Shown here: piece by piece, positions 9,151-19,761 of the stretch
Position numbering within the stretch: position 1 is the first letter of the stretch
How the letters are laid out: each line of letters opens with the position of its first letter
NCBI GenBank assembly: GCA_028723085.1
Contig: JAQYFP010000037.1
Coordinates: 1-49,225 of the forward strand
Direction of reading: 5' to 3'
From: Erysipelotrichaceae bacterium
GTDB taxonomy: Bacteria > Bacillota_I > Bacilli_A > Erysipelotrichales > Erysipelotrichaceae
Length of the DNA stretch: 49,225 nt
Position numbers and translations under genes: made by a program
The notes under the pieces: generated by a model
The model's database searches: none
Told to the model about the DNA's origin: nothing
What the model saw: the letters and a program-made list of their open reading frames with translations, nothing else

Positions 9151-10254
9151 ATTAATTAATCGACAAACATTGCTTACTGTTTGTTCTAACGACTCTTTTC
9201 CATCAAGTAAAGCTTGGGATAAACTCTTAGCTTCATTGGTTATCGAAAACATAGCTGTCAGTCCGATTTCATATAAATTTGATGCATCGGATGTGATTCT
9301 TCCCGCAAAGGCAATAACAGGAATATGATAAAGAGATGCCTTTTTTAAGATACCTGATATTGTTTTTCCATGAATGGTTTGAGAGTCAATGCTTCCTTCT
9401 CCGGTAAAAATATAGTCGGCATCTTTTATTTTTTCTTCAAAATTCACAACTTTTAAAACCATATCAATGCCACTCGATAGATTCGCTCCTAGTAAATAGA
9501 AAGCACCTCCTAGTCCTCCTGCTGCTCCTGTTTTAGGAATGGTGTTCAGATCAACTTCTAAACAATCATTAAAGTGTACTAGACAAGATTCTAAATAAGC
9601 TAATTGTTCTGTATTTGCTCCTTTTTGTGGTCCAAACACATAGGTTGCACCGCTATTACCAGTAAAAACATTGTCTACATCACTAGCAACCGTAATAGTT
9701 ATTCCTTCTAATTTTTTCTTAGTTTCACTAAAATCTATGGTTTTAATTTTTAGAATAGACGACAATTCACATGGAAGAATATTATTATTTTCATCATAGA
9801 ACTTTGTTCCTAGAGCATACAATAAACCAAAACCTCCATCATTTGTTCCCGTTCCACCTAGTCCAATAATAAATTCTTTGGCTCCTTTTTCTAGAGCATC
9901 TAACATCATTTCACCGAGTCCAATACTTAATCCAATAGTAGGGTTTCTTCTTTCTTTGGGGATTAAATGAATGCCACAGCTTGATGCGCTTTCCATCACA
10001 CAGAGTCCTTCTTGGTTTATTCCATAGTTTGTTTCTATTATTTCTTTAAAGGGATTATGTACTTTGACTGTTTGTATATGACAACCCGTAGCATTTATTA
10101 ATACTTCACTTGTTCCTTCTCCTCCATCAGCCATGGGTAAAACTATACATTCTATAGTTGGATCTACTTTTTGAATTCCTTTTTTTATGGCATCACATGC
10201 CTCAAAGGAATCCATGCTTTCTTTAAATGAGTCTGGACAAATAACAATTTTCAT
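9145..10254 (-). CDS. glycerate kinase
   Basis: MKIVICPDSFKESM..EACDAIKKG, MADGGEGT, GLGGTGTNDGG, TGEGSIDSQT motifs. Confidence 0.95.
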   Translation of the reverse strand: MKIVICPDSFKESMDSFEACDAIKKGIQKVDPTIECIVLPMADGGEGTSEVLINATGCHIQTVKVHNPFKEIIETNYGINQEGLCVMESASSCGIHLIPKERRNPTIGLSIGLGEMMLDALEKGAKEFIIGLGGTGTNDGGFGLLYALGTKFYDENNNILPCELSSILKIKTIDFSETKKKLEGITITVASDVDNVFTGNSGATYVFGPQKGANTEQLAYLESCLVHFNDCLEVDLNTIPKTGAAGGLGGAFYLLGANLSSGIDMVLKVVNFEEKIKDADYIFTGEGSIDSQTIHGKTISGILKKASLYHIPVIAFAGRITSDASNLYEIGLTAMFSITNEAKSLSQALLDGKESLEQTVSNVCRLINR

Positions 10255-10278
10255 AGTTTAAGTGTAAATAAAATAAAA

Positions 10279-10320
10279 AAAGGAATCAAGAACTCATACT
10301 GTTCTTTCAATTCCTTTTTC
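10279..10320. terminator. bidirectional-looking terminator
   Basis: AAAAGGAAT..AAGAAC-tcatact-GTTCTT..AATTCCTTTT hairpin with A/T flanks. Confidence 0.55.
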
Positions 10321-10461
10321 TTCAAAGAAACAATCAGCTATATAGTCAGCAGATTCAGCCCATAAACCATTTTCGGTTTCTCTTAATATTAAATATGTTT
10401 TTGATTTATAGAATTCTCCTAATGCTGGCATAAAATCTAAATTTAATTGTTTTTGAATCAC
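10294..10461 (-). pseudogene. short ORF or gene remnant
   Basis: Open frame VIQKQLNLDFMPALGEFYKSKTYLILRETENGLWAESADYIADCFFEEKGIERTV*; GTG start only, no clear RBS. Confidence 0.35.
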
Positions 10462-10481
10462 ATGAACGACTTCTCTTATTT

Positions 10482-10778
10482 ATGTCTCAGTTTGATTTAT
10501 ATTGTTCTTTTTATCTTGACATACAATTTAACATTGAACATTTTTTAAGTAAAACCCAACAAATGCCAGGTATCATAATTGAATTAAAAGTACTTAGAGA
10601 AAATATAAATGAATTCAATCTAGAAGAAAAACTAGAACAATGTGCAAATGATGCCATTCATCAAATTGAAGCAAAACAATATACTACAACTATGAAACAA
10701 GAAGGAATTTCTTCTTTCTTTATCATTGGTATTTCTTTCTATAAGAAGCATATCAAATTAGTGAGTAAGAATGCATAA
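10482..10778 (+). pseudogene. C-terminal remnant of AAA-ATPase/PD-(D/E)XK nuclease family (DUF1703-like) protein
   Basis: PGIIIELKVL...LEEKLEQCANDAIHQIEAKQY...GISFYKKHIKLVS matches only the C-terminal nuclease part. Confidence 0.6.
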
Positions 10779-10780
10779 AT

Positions 10781-10835
10781 AGGGTTTATCGTTACCAAAA
10801 TTGAATTTTTATCAAAAACGGTAACGATAAACCCT
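10781..10835. repeat. 16-bp perfect inverted repeat (hairpin, 23-nt loop)
   Basis: AGGGTTTATCGTTACC ... GGTAACGATAAACCCT. Confidence 0.85.
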
Positions 10836-10909
10836 TGTTTTCATAGAAAAACTCCCGACTCGTCTATTATATTTCGTTGACAATTCTTAGTTTATTGCAT
10901 ACTAATAAT

Positions 10910-11383
10910 TTATTTTAAAACAAATAATGTATCCATAGAATTCACAGTTTGATTTACACTGCGTTCTTGAATGGATTTTTCTTTTGCGTTTGTTACAACA
11001 ATCATCGTTGTCATATCATATTTTTGCTTCAAATAATCCATGTCTGCTGTAACAATTACATCACCTTTTTTTACTTTTTTGCCTTGTACCATTGTGGATG
11101 TAAATCCTTTTCCATTTTCATTTACTGTATCTAACCCAATGTGTACTAATATTTCAATTCCATCATTAGTTGTAACTCCAAATGCATGTAGACTTGGAAA
11201 AAATGCTGAAATTACTCCATCACATGGTGATACAAAGGTATTCCCACTTGGTATAATGGCAATTCCATCACCAAGCATTTTCTGTGAAAACATAGAATCA
11301 TTAACCTCTTCTAATTGAACGCATTCCCCGTTTATCGGACTTCCTACTTCTAATGAATTATTTTTTTTAAATAAATTAAACAT
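10910..11383 (-). CDS. PTS glucose-family EIIA component
   Basis: SPINGECVQLEEVND, GDGIAIIPSG, ILVHIGLDTV; ATG at 11383. Confidence 0.95.
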   Translation of the reverse strand: MFNLFKKNNSLEVGSPINGECVQLEEVNDSMFSQKMLGDGIAIIPSGNTFVSPCDGVISAFFPSLHAFGVTTNDGIEILVHIGLDTVNENGKGFTSTMVQGKKVKKGDVIVTADMDYLKQKYDMTTMIVVTNAKEKSIQERSVNQTVNSMDTLFVLK

Positions 11384-11483
11384 TGTATATTCCACCTTTC
11401 AAACTTATCTTTTTCAATAATTTTATTTTGAAAACAACTTGTTTTTGCAGCACCAAGGCTAGCAAAAAAACAGTTAGATTTTT

Positions 11484-13007
11484 TTATTTTATTATGTGTT
11501 GTATAGGATCATTTTTTTTCTTGTAGTATTCATATCCTACAGTATTTAATTTTAAAATATCCGCTTCATCTAATATCGGACTTATTTTGATCATTGGCTT
11601 ATCAGTAATTATTGCTGCACTTGTAGTTGAAAGAAGAATATCATACTCACTTATATCTTCATCTCTATAAGACAAGACATCAATAATTCTAGATACATTC
11701 ATATATGGAACTAACGTATTTAATCTTTGTTGTAGAAGTTTGTTGACCCCTACACTATTCTCACTAATTAAAAGTACATTTATTTTTTTCTTTTGTCTGT
11801 CTAGTGCATTTACTAAATGTAACGTTAAATATGCTATCTCATCATCACTTATAAAATATCCAAAACTTTTTTCTATCGATTTACAACAATCTCTTGTTAT
11901 TAAAAATGTATTTCTGAATTGTTTTTTTATAACTGGCAAAAGAGTGTTTTCCATCGGTATATTGTGTTCAAATCTTGTAATTGCCGGTTTACAATGCTGA
12001 TATAAAGAATTAAAAAGCTCTTCGTCTTTATCAAACGGATAATCAAAAATTTTCATCCATCCATGAATTAATTGATAAGCCATAATTTTTGCACTTGCAT
12101 TAGTGCTAGTTTCTTTCGATTCAGAAACGATGGATTGTATATGTACTTGTAGATAGTGTACTTCTTTTTCGTCAATAGTTATGGAATATGCTTTTTCAAT
12201 AGCTTGGCAAATAATTTTTGCTTCATGATAGTAACTCGATACTTCTAATTTTTTGATGAAATTTTCAGATAAAGTTATTGGACATTCATCTAATATACGG
12301 ATATATGAAATAAAAACTCGTGTCAAAAGTCTTTGCATACGATCAAATGACAGATTATTAAACAGTGATAAATTAGTGTTTAAAACCACATTAAATAGAT
12401 CATAAAAATTTGTATCTGTGTAATCAATTGATGGATATATAAAATAGTCTGTGGGTTTGTAATTAGGATTTAATATTAACTCGCTTAATTTATTGTATTT
12501 TTCATTTTGAATCATAAAATCAAAAATACAATCTCGAATATGTCTTTCTTTTCCCTTTACATATATACCCATGTTATTTGAAATAATATCTAACTTTTTA
12601 TGTATAAAATAATCCTTTAGTGAGTGAATATCTTTATTTATCGTAGCTTTCGATACATAAAGCTCTTCCCCTAACATACTTGATTTACAAGGATCTGTTG
12701 CCGTTAATATTCTAAGTGCAATATATGACCGCCTTGCCACGGGAGAATATTCTTGATTTGTTTCAATTTGAGAACAGAATTTATTTTTCAAAGATAGTTT
12801 TGCGGAATCAGATCCAATCATTTGAATACCTGTTCCCTGTTTTTTTATTAATTCAATATCAAATGAATTACAAATTTCTTGCACAACTTTAAGATCCATT
12901 CTGACTGTTTTATTTGAAACTTGTACAACATCTTTTATTTGATCAACAGTTATAGGTTCTTCCTGATTTAATAGTAATTGAATAATTCGAACAATTCTTT
13001 GATTCAT
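11484..13007 (-). CDS. BglG/MtlR-type PRD-containing regulator
   Basis: N-terminal HTH domains, two PRD regions, degenerate C-terminal EIIB-like domain. Confidence 0.88.
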   Translation of the reverse strand: MNQRIVRIIQLLLNQEEPITVDQIKDVVQVSNKTVRMDLKVVQEICNSFDIELIKKQGTGIQMIGSDSAKLSLKNKFCSQIETNQEYSPVARRSYIALRILTATDPCKSSMLGEELYVSKATINKDIHSLKDYFIHKKLDIISNNMGIYVKGKERHIRDCIFDFMIQNEKYNKLSELILNPNYKPTDYFIYPSIDYTDTNFYDLFNVVLNTNLSLFNNLSFDRMQRLLTRVFISYIRILDECPITLSENFIKKLEVSSYYHEAKIICQAIEKAYSITIDEKEVHYLQVHIQSIVSESKETSTNASAKIMAYQLIHGWMKIFDYPFDKDEELFNSLYQHCKPAITRFEHNIPMENTLLPVIKKQFRNTFLITRDCCKSIEKSFGYFISDDEIAYLTLHLVNALDRQKKKINVLLISENSVGVNKLLQQRLNTLVPYMNVSRIIDVLSYRDEDISEYDILLSTTSAAIITDKPMIKISPILDEADILKLNTVGYEYYKKKNDPIQHIIK

Positions 13008-13051
13008 AAATATCTCCTTACTAGAATATTGTAGGCTGTATAATTAACAAA

Positions 13052-13076
13052 ATAACATGGATTGTTTCCATGTTAT
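13052..13076 (-). terminator. terminator between HAD and PRD-regulator genes
   Basis: ATAACATGGA-AACAA-TCCATGTTAT followed by TTTGTT on the minus strand. Confidence 0.6.
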
Positions 13077-13858
13077 CTCAAGATTTTATATATTTCTCTT
13101 GCAACCCCATCTTCTTCGTTTGTGTATTCCGTTATATATTTTGCCTTATCTTGCAGACATTTTACAGCATTTTTCATAGCAAATCCTAATGAAACAACAT
13201 TTAGTAAAGAGATATCATTTATATCATCACCAAATGCCATTGTTTGTTTATACTGTTTTTCATCGCAAATTTTTTTAACAATATCACCTTTGTTAATGTT
13301 ATTTTTCATAATATCTAAACTATGAATATGAGATGATGTAATCGAAAGATGATTTTGACAAGCGTGTATGATTTTTTCTAGTTTTTTATCATCTTCATCT
13401 ATCAGTAACACTTTATAAATATCATCACTAATTGATTCAAAAGAGTGAATGGTTTTATAAACTTTTATCTTACCGATTTCTTCTAACTCAGAATACATAA
13501 ATCTAGAATCATCATCACTACAATAAATTGAATTAATTCCTTTAAAATAATATTTATTAATAGAATATTTTTGAATAGCATCCCATAGTATTTTAAGATT
13601 ATCTTTTTCAACACTATGTGCATATATATCATTTCCGATTTTTGAAACAGCTCCATTAAATGCAATTCTATGACATCTGTAATCAATTGAATCAGCAATT
13701 GCATCAACAAAAAATATTGGTCTACCACTCACCAAGTATATATCAATGCCTTTATTTAAACACTGAACTAGAGTTTGTTTATTTTTAATACTAACTATTT
13801 TTTCAGAATTCAATAAGGTCCCATCTAAATCTATAAAAATAGCATCCACTTTACTCAT
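13073..13858 (-). CDS. Cof-type HAD-superfamily hydrolase
   Basis: FIDLDGTLLNSEK; AFGDDINDISLL. Confidence 0.93.
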   Translation of the reverse strand: MSKVDAIFIDLDGTLLNSEKIVSIKNKQTLVQCLNKGIDIYLVSGRPIFFVDAIADSIDYRCHRIAFNGAVSKIGNDIYAHSVEKDNLKILWDAIQKYSINKYYFKGINSIYCSDDDSRFMYSELEEIGKIKVYKTIHSFESISDDIYKVLLIDEDDKKLEKIIHACQNHLSITSSHIHSLDIMKNNINKGDIVKKICDEKQYKQTMAFGDDINDISLLNVVSLGFAMKNAVKCLQDKAKYITEYTNEEDGVAREIYKILR

Positions 13859-14990
13859 AAGCTTGTTTTAATATTGCAATGCATTCATCATGAGATGCAA
13901 ACGGAAGATGATATAAAATAGGTGAATTACATATTTCATCAAATTGTTCTTTCGTAACTCCCATTGAACTTAATGTCACTTTCATTCCAATTGATTCCAT
14001 GAATTTTTCTACAATGCCTACTAATTCACTTGATGAATGATTTGTCTTTGATGGGTCCATAACATCTGCTAATTTAGCGAAATCTTCTTCGTGTTTGTAA
14101 TTCATTACACGTATAAATGGAATAAACACACATGCCAATGCAACACCATGAGTTATATTTGTTACCCCTCCAATAATCTCACTAAGTGGATGAGGAATAT
14201 CAGCTCCTGAATTCGATAATGCTCTACCAGCCAAAGTATCTGATAAACTCATATACTTTCTATACTCTATATTTGTAATATCTTGATGAAGTTTTGGTAA
14301 ATATTCACAAATCAATTTAATAGCATTTACACTATCAAAACGTGAATAAACACTATGATGTACATTCAAATAACTTTCAAAAGCATGCGTGAATGCATCG
14401 AAACCTGTGGCCATACTCATTTTTAAAGGTAACGTTGCTACAAGATTAGGATCTAAAATAACTTCTTTAGAAATACATTGTGGATGATAAATTGTGCATT
14501 TATCATGATTTCTAGAAATTACAGCCGCTTGTGTTACTTGAGAGCCTGTTCCAGACGTAGTTGGAACCGAAATAATAGGAAGAACATTTTCTGAATATAT
14601 TCCATAATCTTCATAAGGTGAATCAAATTTTTCAAATAACATATCCCAATCTATATTTTCATCTTGATTTGCCAAAGCCAATACTTTAGCTGTATCAATA
14701 GAACTTCCTCCACCAACAGCTAAAATAACATCAGCATGATATTCAATTAATTTTTTATGTGCTAATTCAACCATCGTTGTGCTTGGATTCGGTGCTACTT
14801 GATCAAAATGATAATATTCGAATCCATTATTCACACATAAATCTTTTACACGATTATATAATGGAACTAAAGGTTCATCTGGTGTGCTTACAATAAATAT
14901 TCTTTTACCATATTTTTTTAAAACATTTGGTAATTGTTCTAAAGCATTAAAATCAAAATATATTTTACTCGGTTGATAATAAGTTTCCAT
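13851..14990 (-). CDS. iron-containing alcohol dehydrogenase
   Basis: GGGSSIDTAKV, PTTSGTGSQVT, GFDAFTHAFE, GVTNITHGVALA. Confidence 0.95.
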   Translation of the reverse strand: METYYQPSKIYFDFNALEQLPNVLKKYGKRIFIVSTPDEPLVPLYNRVKDLCVNNGFEYYHFDQVAPNPSTTMVELAHKKLIEYHADVILAVGGGSSIDTAKVLALANQDENIDWDMLFEKFDSPYEDYGIYSENVLPIISVPTTSGTGSQVTQAAVISRNHDKCTIYHPQCISKEVILDPNLVATLPLKMSMATGFDAFTHAFESYLNVHHSVYSRFDSVNAIKLICEYLPKLHQDITNIEYRKYMSLSDTLAGRALSNSGADIPHPLSEIIGGVTNITHGVALACVFIPFIRVMNYKHEEDFAKLADVMDPSKTNHSSSELVGIVEKFMESIGMKVTLSSMGVTKEQFDEICNSPILYHLPFASHDECIAILKQAYE

Positions 14991-14999
14991 TCCATACCT

Positions 15000-15437
15000 C
15001 TACTCTCTACTCATAAACAATGCGTATCCATCCAAAATACTTTGATGATCTTCTTCAGGTTTCATTCCTGAAACTGTGCATGCACCAATTACTTGATCAT
15101 TTTCTAATACAATCGGAATACTTCCTGGAGTAAATGTGTAATCACTATGATTTAAGCCGTATTTTTGAACTAAATTCTTTTCATTTCCTTCGTTTTTTTC
15201 AAACAATTCTAATGTAGACATTCCAAAATACAAGCAAGAATTCTTTTTTCTATCTAACCAGCGTCCATTATCAATAATACATGCATCCGACATATATCTA
15301 TATACTTCTTTATTATATAAGGTGATAGAAATACAGTATTTGTCAACATTTTTATTTTTTAAATAATCATGAATACACATTCCTAGTTGATAGCCCATTT
15401 CACATGTACAATTATTAATTTTTAATTTATATTTCAT
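15000..15437 (-). CDS. UPF0303/HbpS-like family protein
   Basis: NCTCEMGYQLG..., GSIPIVLENDQVIGACTVSGMKPEEDHQ. Confidence 0.75.
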   Translation of the reverse strand: MKYKLKINNCTCEMGYQLGMCIHDYLKNKNVDKYCISITLYNKEVYRYMSDACIIDNGRWLDRKKNSCLYFGMSTLELFEKNEGNEKNLVQKYGLNHSDYTFTPGSIPIVLENDQVIGACTVSGMKPEEDHQSILDGYALFMSRE

Positions 15438-15441
15438 ACGA

Positions 15442-15960
15442 TTACCTCAAAACAAGAGAACCGATAGTTGTTTCTAATATAAACAAGATAGCAAAAACTA
15501 CAAAGACCGCAACACAAATTCCTAATTGGCCTTCCTTTTTTATTTTTGTCATCATTTTTCCAAATGAAAAGTACCCTTTCCATTTATATATTTTATTTAA
15601 AGCAAGAATACCCAAAATCATTGTTACAAAGTTCAAAAAACATGCACTAAAAAATGTGATAGCCAATAATTTAAATCGATTCCCTTCAATATTTTTATAT
15701 TCATTAAAATCTTTGATATATTGATCTGCAACAAAATAAGTAAATAAAGATGCTGTTGCAATAATAAATCCACAGACTACAGACATATTTTTGGATATTA
15801 CATCTGTTAATGGTTGTTTTAATAATGCAGACAAAAATCCTGTATATAAGCAAATTAGTAATATTAAGATAATAGATATAACTTTTATATATTTTACATA
15901 CTTAATAGCTTCTTCATTTTTTAAAAATATGCGTTTCTTTTTGACTTCTTGTTTATTCAT
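15442..15960 (-). CDS. hypothetical integral membrane protein
   Basis: 172 aa with ~4 TM segments, between UPF0303 and PTS genes. Confidence 0.75.
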   Translation of the reverse strand: MNKQEVKKKRIFLKNEEAIKYVKYIKVISIILILLICLYTGFLSALLKQPLTDVISKNMSVVCGFIIATASLFTYFVADQYIKDFNEYKNIEGNRFKLLAITFFSACFLNFVTMILGILALNKIYKWKGYFSFGKMMTKIKKEGQLGICVAVFVVFAILFILETTIGSLVLR

Positions 15961-16011
15961 CGTATCCTCCTAAATAAAAATAAGGCAAGATTGATACCTT
16001 GCCTTAGAATT

Positions 16012-17610
16012 TTAATCAATATTAAGAATATCTTTTACTTTCGTTGTAATGTTTTGTACTTGAACACCGTAAATGATTTGTAAAGATTTATCCCCGCGTA
16101 CAACACCAACTGCCTTTAAATAATTTTTCCAATCATCATCGCTTGCAACAATAGAATCATCTTTTACTGTGACTCTTAAACGCGTTGCGCAGTTTGTCAC
16201 TGTTTCAATATTTTCTGGACCACCTAAGGCTTCAATGATCCTTGCTTCTAATGAATCTTCTGCAGTTGAAACTGTATTAGCTCCATCTTTTTCACGATAT
16301 TCTTTTTTACTAAATAAATGAACTTGCGCTTCACCGCGACCTGGTGTTTGTAAATCAAATTTAACGATCATGAATCGGAATACAGCATAGTATACTACAA
16401 ACATTAAAGGAATCAACCAAAGAGCTGACATCGCATGCACTTTTTGAGGTTGGAATAAGTTTGGAATCATAAAGAACAATGCTGTTCCGTTGATACTGAT
16501 TTTTGTAATTTCTGCTAATACATAACATATACCACATAATGGAGCATAAACTAACCAATATAATTGTGGAGCGGCAAATAAGAATGTATATTCAAATGGT
16601 TCAGAAATACCAACCATCATTAATGTAAATACAGCTGGTAATAATAATGAGGCAACTGCTTTTCTATTTTCTTTATTTGCACATTTATACATAGCTAATG
16701 CTGCACCCGGAATTCCACCTAATTGGAATAATAAACGTCCGTTTGTAAAGTTACGTGTGATATATCCTGTAGCAGTTTTACTAGCAGCTTGACCATTAAT
16801 GATATTTTTTACACCTTCATATACAACACCATCGATTGTCATTGTTCCACCAACTTTTGAATATTCAATTGGGAAAGCAATTAAGTGATGTAAACCAAAT
16901 GGCAATAAAGCTTTATCTAAAGTACCAAATACAAATGTTCCAAGTAATCCACTTTCACCAATAAATGTTGTAATGGCTTGTAATGCCCCACCAATAAATG
17001 GCCATACATAATAAGTAATGATTGCTAAAGGAACAGAAAGAATTGTTACCATGATTATAACGGTTTTTGTTCCTGCGAAGAAACCAAACATTTCAGGTAG
17101 TTTAGTATCTACGAATTTATTATGTACTAATGCAGCAACAAGACCAACAATTAGTCCGGAAAACATTCCCATATTATAAGTAAAAATTCCTAAGAAATCT
17201 CCGAATAACGCATTATAATTCATAGCGGCTTCCATAGTCATTCCAGAAGCCATTAAGTTTTCAATTGCTATTGTTTCTTGGGTAACTCCATTCAAACTTG
17301 CCCAGTTACCAATTCCAGCTGTGTAAGTAAAGAATAGTACCAAACCAGCAAAAGCAGCCCATCCTTTTTCTTTTTTTGCCAATGTAAATGCAATAGCCAC
17401 TGCGAACCACATTGACAATGTATTCATAAAGAAGAAACCACATGATGCTAACATGGAGAAAATGTTATAGAAGAATCCTCCTGGTTCAAGAATATAGTTA
17501 GTAAATGCACTACCGATACCAACGAAGAAACCAACCATAACAAGCAAGATAATTGGTACCATCATGGCACCGGCAAAAGTTTGTAATTTAGCTTGAATCT
17601 TTTTAAACAT
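16012..17610 (-). CDS. PTS glucose-family EIICB component
   Basis: EIIC membrane domain; EIIB site ETVTNCATRLRVTVKD. Confidence 0.94.
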   Translation of the reverse strand: MFKKIQAKLQTFAGAMMVPIILLVMVGFFVGIGSAFTNYILEPGGFFYNIFSMLASCGFFFMNTLSMWFAVAIAFTLAKKEKGWAAFAGLVLFFTYTAGIGNWASLNGVTQETIAIENLMASGMTMEAAMNYNALFGDFLGIFTYNMGMFSGLIVGLVAALVHNKFVDTKLPEMFGFFAGTKTVIIMVTILSVPLAIITYYVWPFIGGALQAITTFIGESGLLGTFVFGTLDKALLPFGLHHLIAFPIEYSKVGGTMTIDGVVYEGVKNIINGQAASKTATGYITRNFTNGRLLFQLGGIPGAALAMYKCANKENRKAVASLLLPAVFTLMMVGISEPFEYTFLFAAPQLYWLVYAPLCGICYVLAEITKISINGTALFFMIPNLFQPQKVHAMSALWLIPLMFVVYYAVFRFMIVKFDLQTPGRGEAQVHLFSKKEYREKDGANTVSTAEDSLEARIIEALGGPENIETVTNCATRLRVTVKDDSIVASDDDWKNYLKAVGVVRGDKSLQIIYGVQVQNITTKVKDILNID

Positions 17611-17653
17611 ATTGTCTCGATCCTCTCTTTCTGAATTTATAATATCAATAGGA

Positions 17654-17665
17654 GTAAGCGTTTAC
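17654..17665. promoter_or_regulatory. cre-like catabolite-control site upstream of EIICB gene
   Basis: GTAAGCGTTTAC resembles the CcpA cre consensus. Confidence 0.55.
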
Positions 17666-17719
17666 AATTTCGTGACCATTAAATAAAGTTACGGATTGAT
17701 ACGGTAAAAATTTAACATT

Positions 17720-19075
17720 TTATTCACAAGCCAATAAATAAATTGATTCACAATATATTTCAAGAGCTTTTAATAAATCATTTAATGGCATACTTTCATT
17801 AGGTTGATGACATTTTGTATCATAGCCATCAAATGTAGCTCCAAAAGCAATTCCATGATCCAACACACGAGCATAACTTGCACCACCTTTTGTTAAAGGC
17901 TCAGCTACTTCTTTTGTGATATTAAAGTATGCCTGTGATAATTTATTGATTAATTCCGATTCTTTCGGAACATATAACAATCTTTTTTCTCTTAGTTTTT
18001 GCAATGTAGGAAATAATTGTTTTAACTTATCTTCAATGTATTCTGGCTTTATTCCTTTTGGATATCTTAAATCCATACGAATAGCATATGTATTTTCTTG
18101 CATGGTTAACATATAAGGAGCAATTGAAGTTTTTCCCATATCTATATCTTCATAAAAAATATTACAATCCTTCCCATAAGGGTCTTTCAAATAATTGGAT
18201 ACATCTGTTAGTAGTGAAACAAAACCTGCATCGAAATATATACTATTTTCTATAACAAATTTTGCTAACTCAAATAACGGATTTTCTGCTCTTTGAGGAT
18301 TTCTTGTCAAAGCTGATTTACCATGAAACGCAAATATAGCATTTCCATCTTTGAATTTATGTTGTAATTGTTCATCTACATTTTGTAAATTATCACAATG
18401 TACCACAATCTCAATATAACCTGGAATCATATAGTCTTGTTCATATCCGTGAATATCCACGATTTGAAATACACTATCCTTTTTAGGATATGTTGCTTCA
18501 AATGTCAAAATTCCCTTTTCTCCATTCACAATTGGAAAATTACCATCTGGAGAATAAGCCATAATAGGTTGTTTATGTGTAGAAAAATAATGTTTCATAC
18601 AATTCCATGTCGTTTCTTCAGCACCACCAGCAATTACTTTTACAGGCCTATTAAATGAACATCCCATATCTCTCAAGATTCGTATTGCATACAAATTAAT
18701 CAGCAATGGTCCTTTATCATCATTAACTCCTCTGCCATATAATATATTGTCTTTAATCGTCAATTTATATGGCTCATAGTCCCAATCATTTATATTTTGA
18801 GCACCAACAACATCCAAGTGTCCTAAAATACCAATATAGTCTTCTCCATTTAAATAATTAGCACTTATCGCATATCCATCATCTGTTTCTATTTCGAATC
18901 CTAATCGTCTAGCAATTTCTTCAAAAACTGAAAAAGCATCTGCTACTTCTTGACCAAAGGGCATACCTAAAGTAGCTTTGTCTTCATTACTTACACTAGG
19001 AATAGACACTAGCGTATCTAAATCTTTCAATATTTCATTTTTATATTTATCTATGTATGCACTATATTTTGACAT
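17720..19075 (-). CDS. Sapep/PepV-like M20 family dipeptidase
   Basis: GHLDVV, GRGVNDDKGP, GGAEET, FGATFDGYDTKCHQPNE. Confidence 0.93.
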   Translation of the reverse strand: MSKYSAYIDKYKNEILKDLDTLVSIPSVSNEDKATLGMPFGQEVADAFSVFEEIARRLGFEIETDDGYAISANYLNGEDYIGILGHLDVVGAQNINDWDYEPYKLTIKDNILYGRGVNDDKGPLLINLYAIRILRDMGCSFNRPVKVIAGGAEETTWNCMKHYFSTHKQPIMAYSPDGNFPIVNGEKGILTFEATYPKKDSVFQIVDIHGYEQDYMIPGYIEIVVHCDNLQNVDEQLQHKFKDGNAIFAFHGKSALTRNPQRAENPLFELAKFVIENSIYFDAGFVSLLTDVSNYLKDPYGKDCNIFYEDIDMGKTSIAPYMLTMQENTYAIRMDLRYPKGIKPEYIEDKLKQLFPTLQKLREKRLLYVPKESELINKLSQAYFNITKEVAEPLTKGGASYARVLDHGIAFGATFDGYDTKCHQPNESMPLNDLLKALEIYCESIYLLACE

Positions 19076-19101
19076 ATTTATCACCTTCTAAAAAAAGAGG
19101 A

Positions 19102-19755
19102 CTATGCCTCTTTTACTGTTAATTTTTTATCTGTGCACCATGTAATAACTCGATTAATCACAATTAGACTTATCAAACTAAACACGGCAACAAAAATCTC
19201 TTTACTAATAAACCCAGATAATATAACTACAATACCATCTAAAGTAACTAATATATTTTGTACTTTGAATTTTTTTAAAAAATGATGAATCAACAAAGCA
19301 ATCACATCAGTTCCACCGGTTGCACCTTGATGATTCAGTGCTAATCCCACTGCCATACCAACTAAAACACCACCAAGAATGGCCCCTAAAAATAATCCAC
19401 CAATATTTCCTAAAAAAGCAATATTACCAAATAAATCAATTTTAGGCACAATAGCCATCATCAATGGATTCATAAAAATAACATAAATTGTCTTCACACC
19501 AAATGCCTTTCCTAAAATAAGAAAAGAAAGAATCAATAGAGGAATAGAAATACATAGAGTCATAGTAGAAACAGAAATATTTGTTACTGTTGATAAAATA
19601 ATTGCCATTCCCGTGATTCCACCTGGTGCTAATCCCGTAAATATGAAAATCCAATTAACTGCTACTGCACTTAAAATACTAGAAATTGTCAACCATATTA
19701 AATCATATATAAATGATCCCAATGATTGTTCTGATTGAATGCGACTATCCATCAA
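19102..19755 (-). CDS. YitT-family membrane protein
   Basis: GLAPGGITGMAIIL, NHQGATGGTDVIALL, multiple TM. Confidence 0.9.
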   Translation of the reverse strand: MMDSRIQSEQSLGSFIYDLIWLTISSILSAVAVNWIFIFTGLAPGGITGMAIILSTVTNISVSTMTLCISIPLLILSFLILGKAFGVKTIYVIFMNPLMMAIVPKIDLFGNIAFLGNIGGLFLGAILGGVLVGMAVGLALNHQGATGGTDVIALLIHHFLKKFKVQNILVTLDGIVVILSGFISKEIFVAVFSLISLIVINRVITWCTDKKLTVKEA

Positions 19756-19761
19756 TCAATT

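Noticed and set aside
11400-11483. RAT/antiterminator site between PRD-regulator and EIIA genes
   Set aside because: GCTAGCCTTGGTGCTGC hairpin is present but no convincing RAT consensus or U-tract terminator; too weak to call.
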